Shown here piece by piece: positions 4,787 through 5,594 of a stretch of DNA of 5,594 nucleotides (position 1 is its first letter; the number at the start of each line of letters is the position of its first letter). Origin of the DNA: Lysobacteraceae bacterium (GTDB taxonomy: Bacteria; Pseudomonadota; Gammaproteobacteria; Steroidobacterales; Steroidobacteraceae); assembly GCA_012516015.1 (NCBI GenBank), contig JAAYXG010000378.1:1-5594 (forward strand), written 5' to 3'. The notes under the pieces are model-generated. The model was not told the DNA's origin and did no database searches. It worked only from the letters and a program-made list of their open reading frames with translations. Both the position numbers and the translations under genes were made by a program.

Positions 4787-5429
4787 GGTCATCGCGTTTG
4801 CGATGGCCGGCTGCGTCAGCGCACCTCCGGAACCGGATTACTCCGCAACGTGGCCAGAGCCGCCGCCGATTGCGACGCAGGGAAATGGTGCGATCTACCA
4901 GGCGGGGACCGACATCGCACTGTTCGAGAACTCGGTGGCGCGCCGTGTCGGGGACACGCTCACCATTCGGTTGGACGAAAGCACGAATGCGTCGAAGAGC
5001 TCGAGCACGACGACGAAGAAATCGACCTCGGTGGATCTGCCCGGGCCCACGATTGCCGGTCGACCGGTGACGCGCCACGGGACCGAAATTCTGACCATGG
5101 GTGTCGAAAATCAGACGGAGTTCGATGGCGCGGGCGCGAGCACGCAGAGCAATCGATTGCATGGCCACATCACCGTCACGGTTGCGCAGCGTTTGCCGAA
5201 CGGGAACTTGCTCGTGCGCGGGCAGAAGTGGATCGCGATCAATCAAGGCAAGGAGTACGTGCGCATCCAAGGCATCGTGCGGCCGATCGACATCGACCCG
5301 GACAATTCGATCTCCTCGCTCAAGGTGGCGGACGCCGTGATCTCGTACGGCGGAAAGGGCGCGCTCGCCGATGCAAATTCGCCCGGGTTCCTCGCGAGGT
5401 TCTTCAACTTGCCATGGATGCCTTTCTGA
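4644..5429 (+). CDS. flgH: Flagellar L-ring lipoprotein FlgH (start uncertain)
   Basis: FlgH forms the outer-membrane L ring around the distal rod. The mature part is convincing: a lipobox-like FAMAGC with the acylated Cys at codon 4812-4814, then GAIY, LFENSVARRVGDTLTIRLDE, a Ser/Thr/Lys-rich linker, LPNGNLLVRGQKWIAINQGK, RIQGIVRPIDI and a C-terminal RFFNLPWMPF. The mature length of about 205 residues is normal. The start is not. A lipoprotein signal normally has about 20 residues before the Cys, but no ATG, GTG or TTG lies in frame between 4653 and 4803. The frame is open upstream to GTG 4605, with further candidates GTG 4632, ATG 4644 and ATG 4653, none with a good Shine-Dalgarno. I give 4644 (261 residues, Cys57) as a compromise. 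The segment before the Cys is encoded by repeat DNA, and the h-region is only about ten residues (LFTVIAFAMAG). The stop is TGA at 5427-5429. Confidence 0.9.
   Translation: MELMKLTIRLRSRTKKTPSPLAGDGRGEGVRARGSALSPSAVRCPLFTVIAFAMAGCVSAPPEPDYSATWPEPPPIATQGNGAIYQAGTDIALFENSVARRVGDTLTIRLDESTNASKSSSTTTKKSTSVDLPGPTIAGRPVTRHGTEILTMGVENQTEFDGAGASTQSNRLHGHITVTVAQRLPNGNLLVRGQKWIAINQGKEYVRIQGIVRPIDIDPDNSISSLKVADAVISYGGKGALADANSPGFLARFFNLPWMPF
4693..4731. repeat. GC-rich palindrome of a dispersed type inside the flgG-flgH gap
   Basis: CCCCTCGCCCC (4694-4704) pairs with GGGGTGAAGGGG (4720-4731) with one bulged A and one G-U, around a 15-base loop. Read on the opposite strand in one frame it gives PSPRPSPARGEG, a peptide often seen in spurious proteobacterial gene predictions because this kind of palindrome is dispersed through many genomes. 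It sits between the arms of the heptad element, so one repeat is nested in another. It has no U tract and is not a clear terminator. Confidence 0.65.
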
Positions 5430-5448
5430 CGCGCACGGCGCGTCAGAA
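5424..5448. other. Perfect hairpin overlapping the flgH stop codon
   Basis: TTCTGACGCGC at 5424-5434 is the exact reverse complement of 5438-5448, an 11-bp stem with a three-base ACG loop. The flgH TGA (5427-5429) lies in the left half of the stem. There is no T tract afterwards (the next bases are the heptad array), so an intrinsic terminator is unlikely; a 3'-end stability or attenuation structure between flgH and the next gene fits better. Confidence 0.6.
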
Positions 5449-5509
5449 GGCTGTAGACCGTAGGCCGTAGGCTGTAGGTAGACAAAGAGACGAATTAGGA
5501 ATAGCTGTG

Positions 5510-5594
5510 ATGTTCATCCAACTGACAAGCAAGCGGTCCGTAGCGGATCGCGCGGCGGGAGCCGCGGATCTGGCTACAGCCTACAGCCTACAGC
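5510..5594 (+). CDS. Candidate ORF start within the post-flgH repeat element (3' end outside window)
   Basis: The ATG at 5510 has AGGAA at 5497-5501, 8 bases upstream. The frame stays open for 28 codons to the window edge and starts MFIQLTSKRSVADRAAGAAD; its last codons are the right heptad arm. By analogy with the other gaps it may be a small leader ORF ending near the next gene, or an extended start of that gene as in flgH. It does not look like a flgI signal peptide. No family is recognised. Confidence 0.2.
   Translation, partial: MFIQLTSKRSVADRAAGAADLATAYSLQ
5546..5570. other. Hairpin within the post-flgH element
   Basis: GATC plus CGCGGC (5546-5556, with G5550 bulged) pairs with GCCGCGGATC (5561-5570) around a GGGA tetraloop. 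It is very GC-rich and lies four bases before the right heptad arm. A role is not evident. Confidence 0.5.

Larger units (their letters stand above)
5451..5594. repeat. Inverted heptad-repeat element after flgH (CTGTAGG/CTACAGC family), running off the window
   Basis: The left arm at 5451-5478 is CTGTAGA, CCGTAGG, CCGTAGG, CTGTAGG. The right arm at 5574-5594 is three perfect CTACAGC units and reaches the last base of the window, so it may continue. About 95 bases lie between the arms, including a hairpin at 5546-5570 and an ORF start at 5510. The unit matches the lone array at 1537-1550. By operon order flgI should follow, so this is probably the flgH-flgI gap element; that gene is not visible here. 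Confidence 0.85.

Noticed and set aside
4592..4792. Reverse-strand 66-codon ORF containing PSPRPSPARGEG
   Set aside because: This peptide is a well-known artefact of translating the dispersed palindrome; the rest is heptad repeat and antisense sequence.

Overview
The window is GC-rich proteobacterial DNA. It carries the middle of a flagellar rod/hook operon on the + strand, in the canonical order flgB (3' end only), flgC, flgD, flgE, flgF, flgG, flgH. flgI is expected just beyond the right edge but is not seen. The order, the proximal and distal rod proteins, and an L-ring lipoprotein (FlgH) point to a Gram-negative beta- or gammaproteobacterium. I lean to Gammaproteobacteria but cannot fix the genus. 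No gene on the - strand is supported; the long reverse frames are shadows of the flg genes.

The proteins form consecutive parts of one extracellular structure. FlgB, FlgC and FlgF make the proximal rod and FlgG the distal rod. FlgD caps the growing hook, FlgE is the hook subunit, and FlgH forms the outer-membrane L ring around the rod. All six complete genes have family-typical cores and no internal stop. Only the N-terminus of FlgH is abnormal.

The unusual part is the DNA between the genes. Flagellar rod operons are normally packed tightly, but here most gaps are 100-170 bases. Five of the six gene junctions, plus the gap after flgH, were examined: flgB-C, flgE-F, flgF-G, flgG-H and flgH-end each hold short arrays of a 7-base unit facing an inverted array of the complementary unit, with 25-125 bases between them. 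flgD-E has a lone two-unit array. The unit differs between gaps (GTTGACN, CTACAGC, GCGGACR, CCCRMGC), but period, arm length (3-4 units) and inverted layout are the same. Two gaps share one family with a conserved outer end, GTGAACR. The flgC-flgD gap has no heptads and instead holds a 50-codon basic ORF with a plausible ribosome binding site.

These elements touch gene expression directly. The right arm takes the Shine-Dalgarno position of flgC, flgF also lacks a Shine-Dalgarno, and the right arm is translated as part of the flgH signal-peptide region. Small ORFs with good ribosome binding sites sit in or across several elements and end at or overlap the next gene start. The elements could be mobile-element remnants, mRNA hairpins that set subunit ratios, phase-variable switches, or a mixture. 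The sequence alone shows the architecture, not the function.
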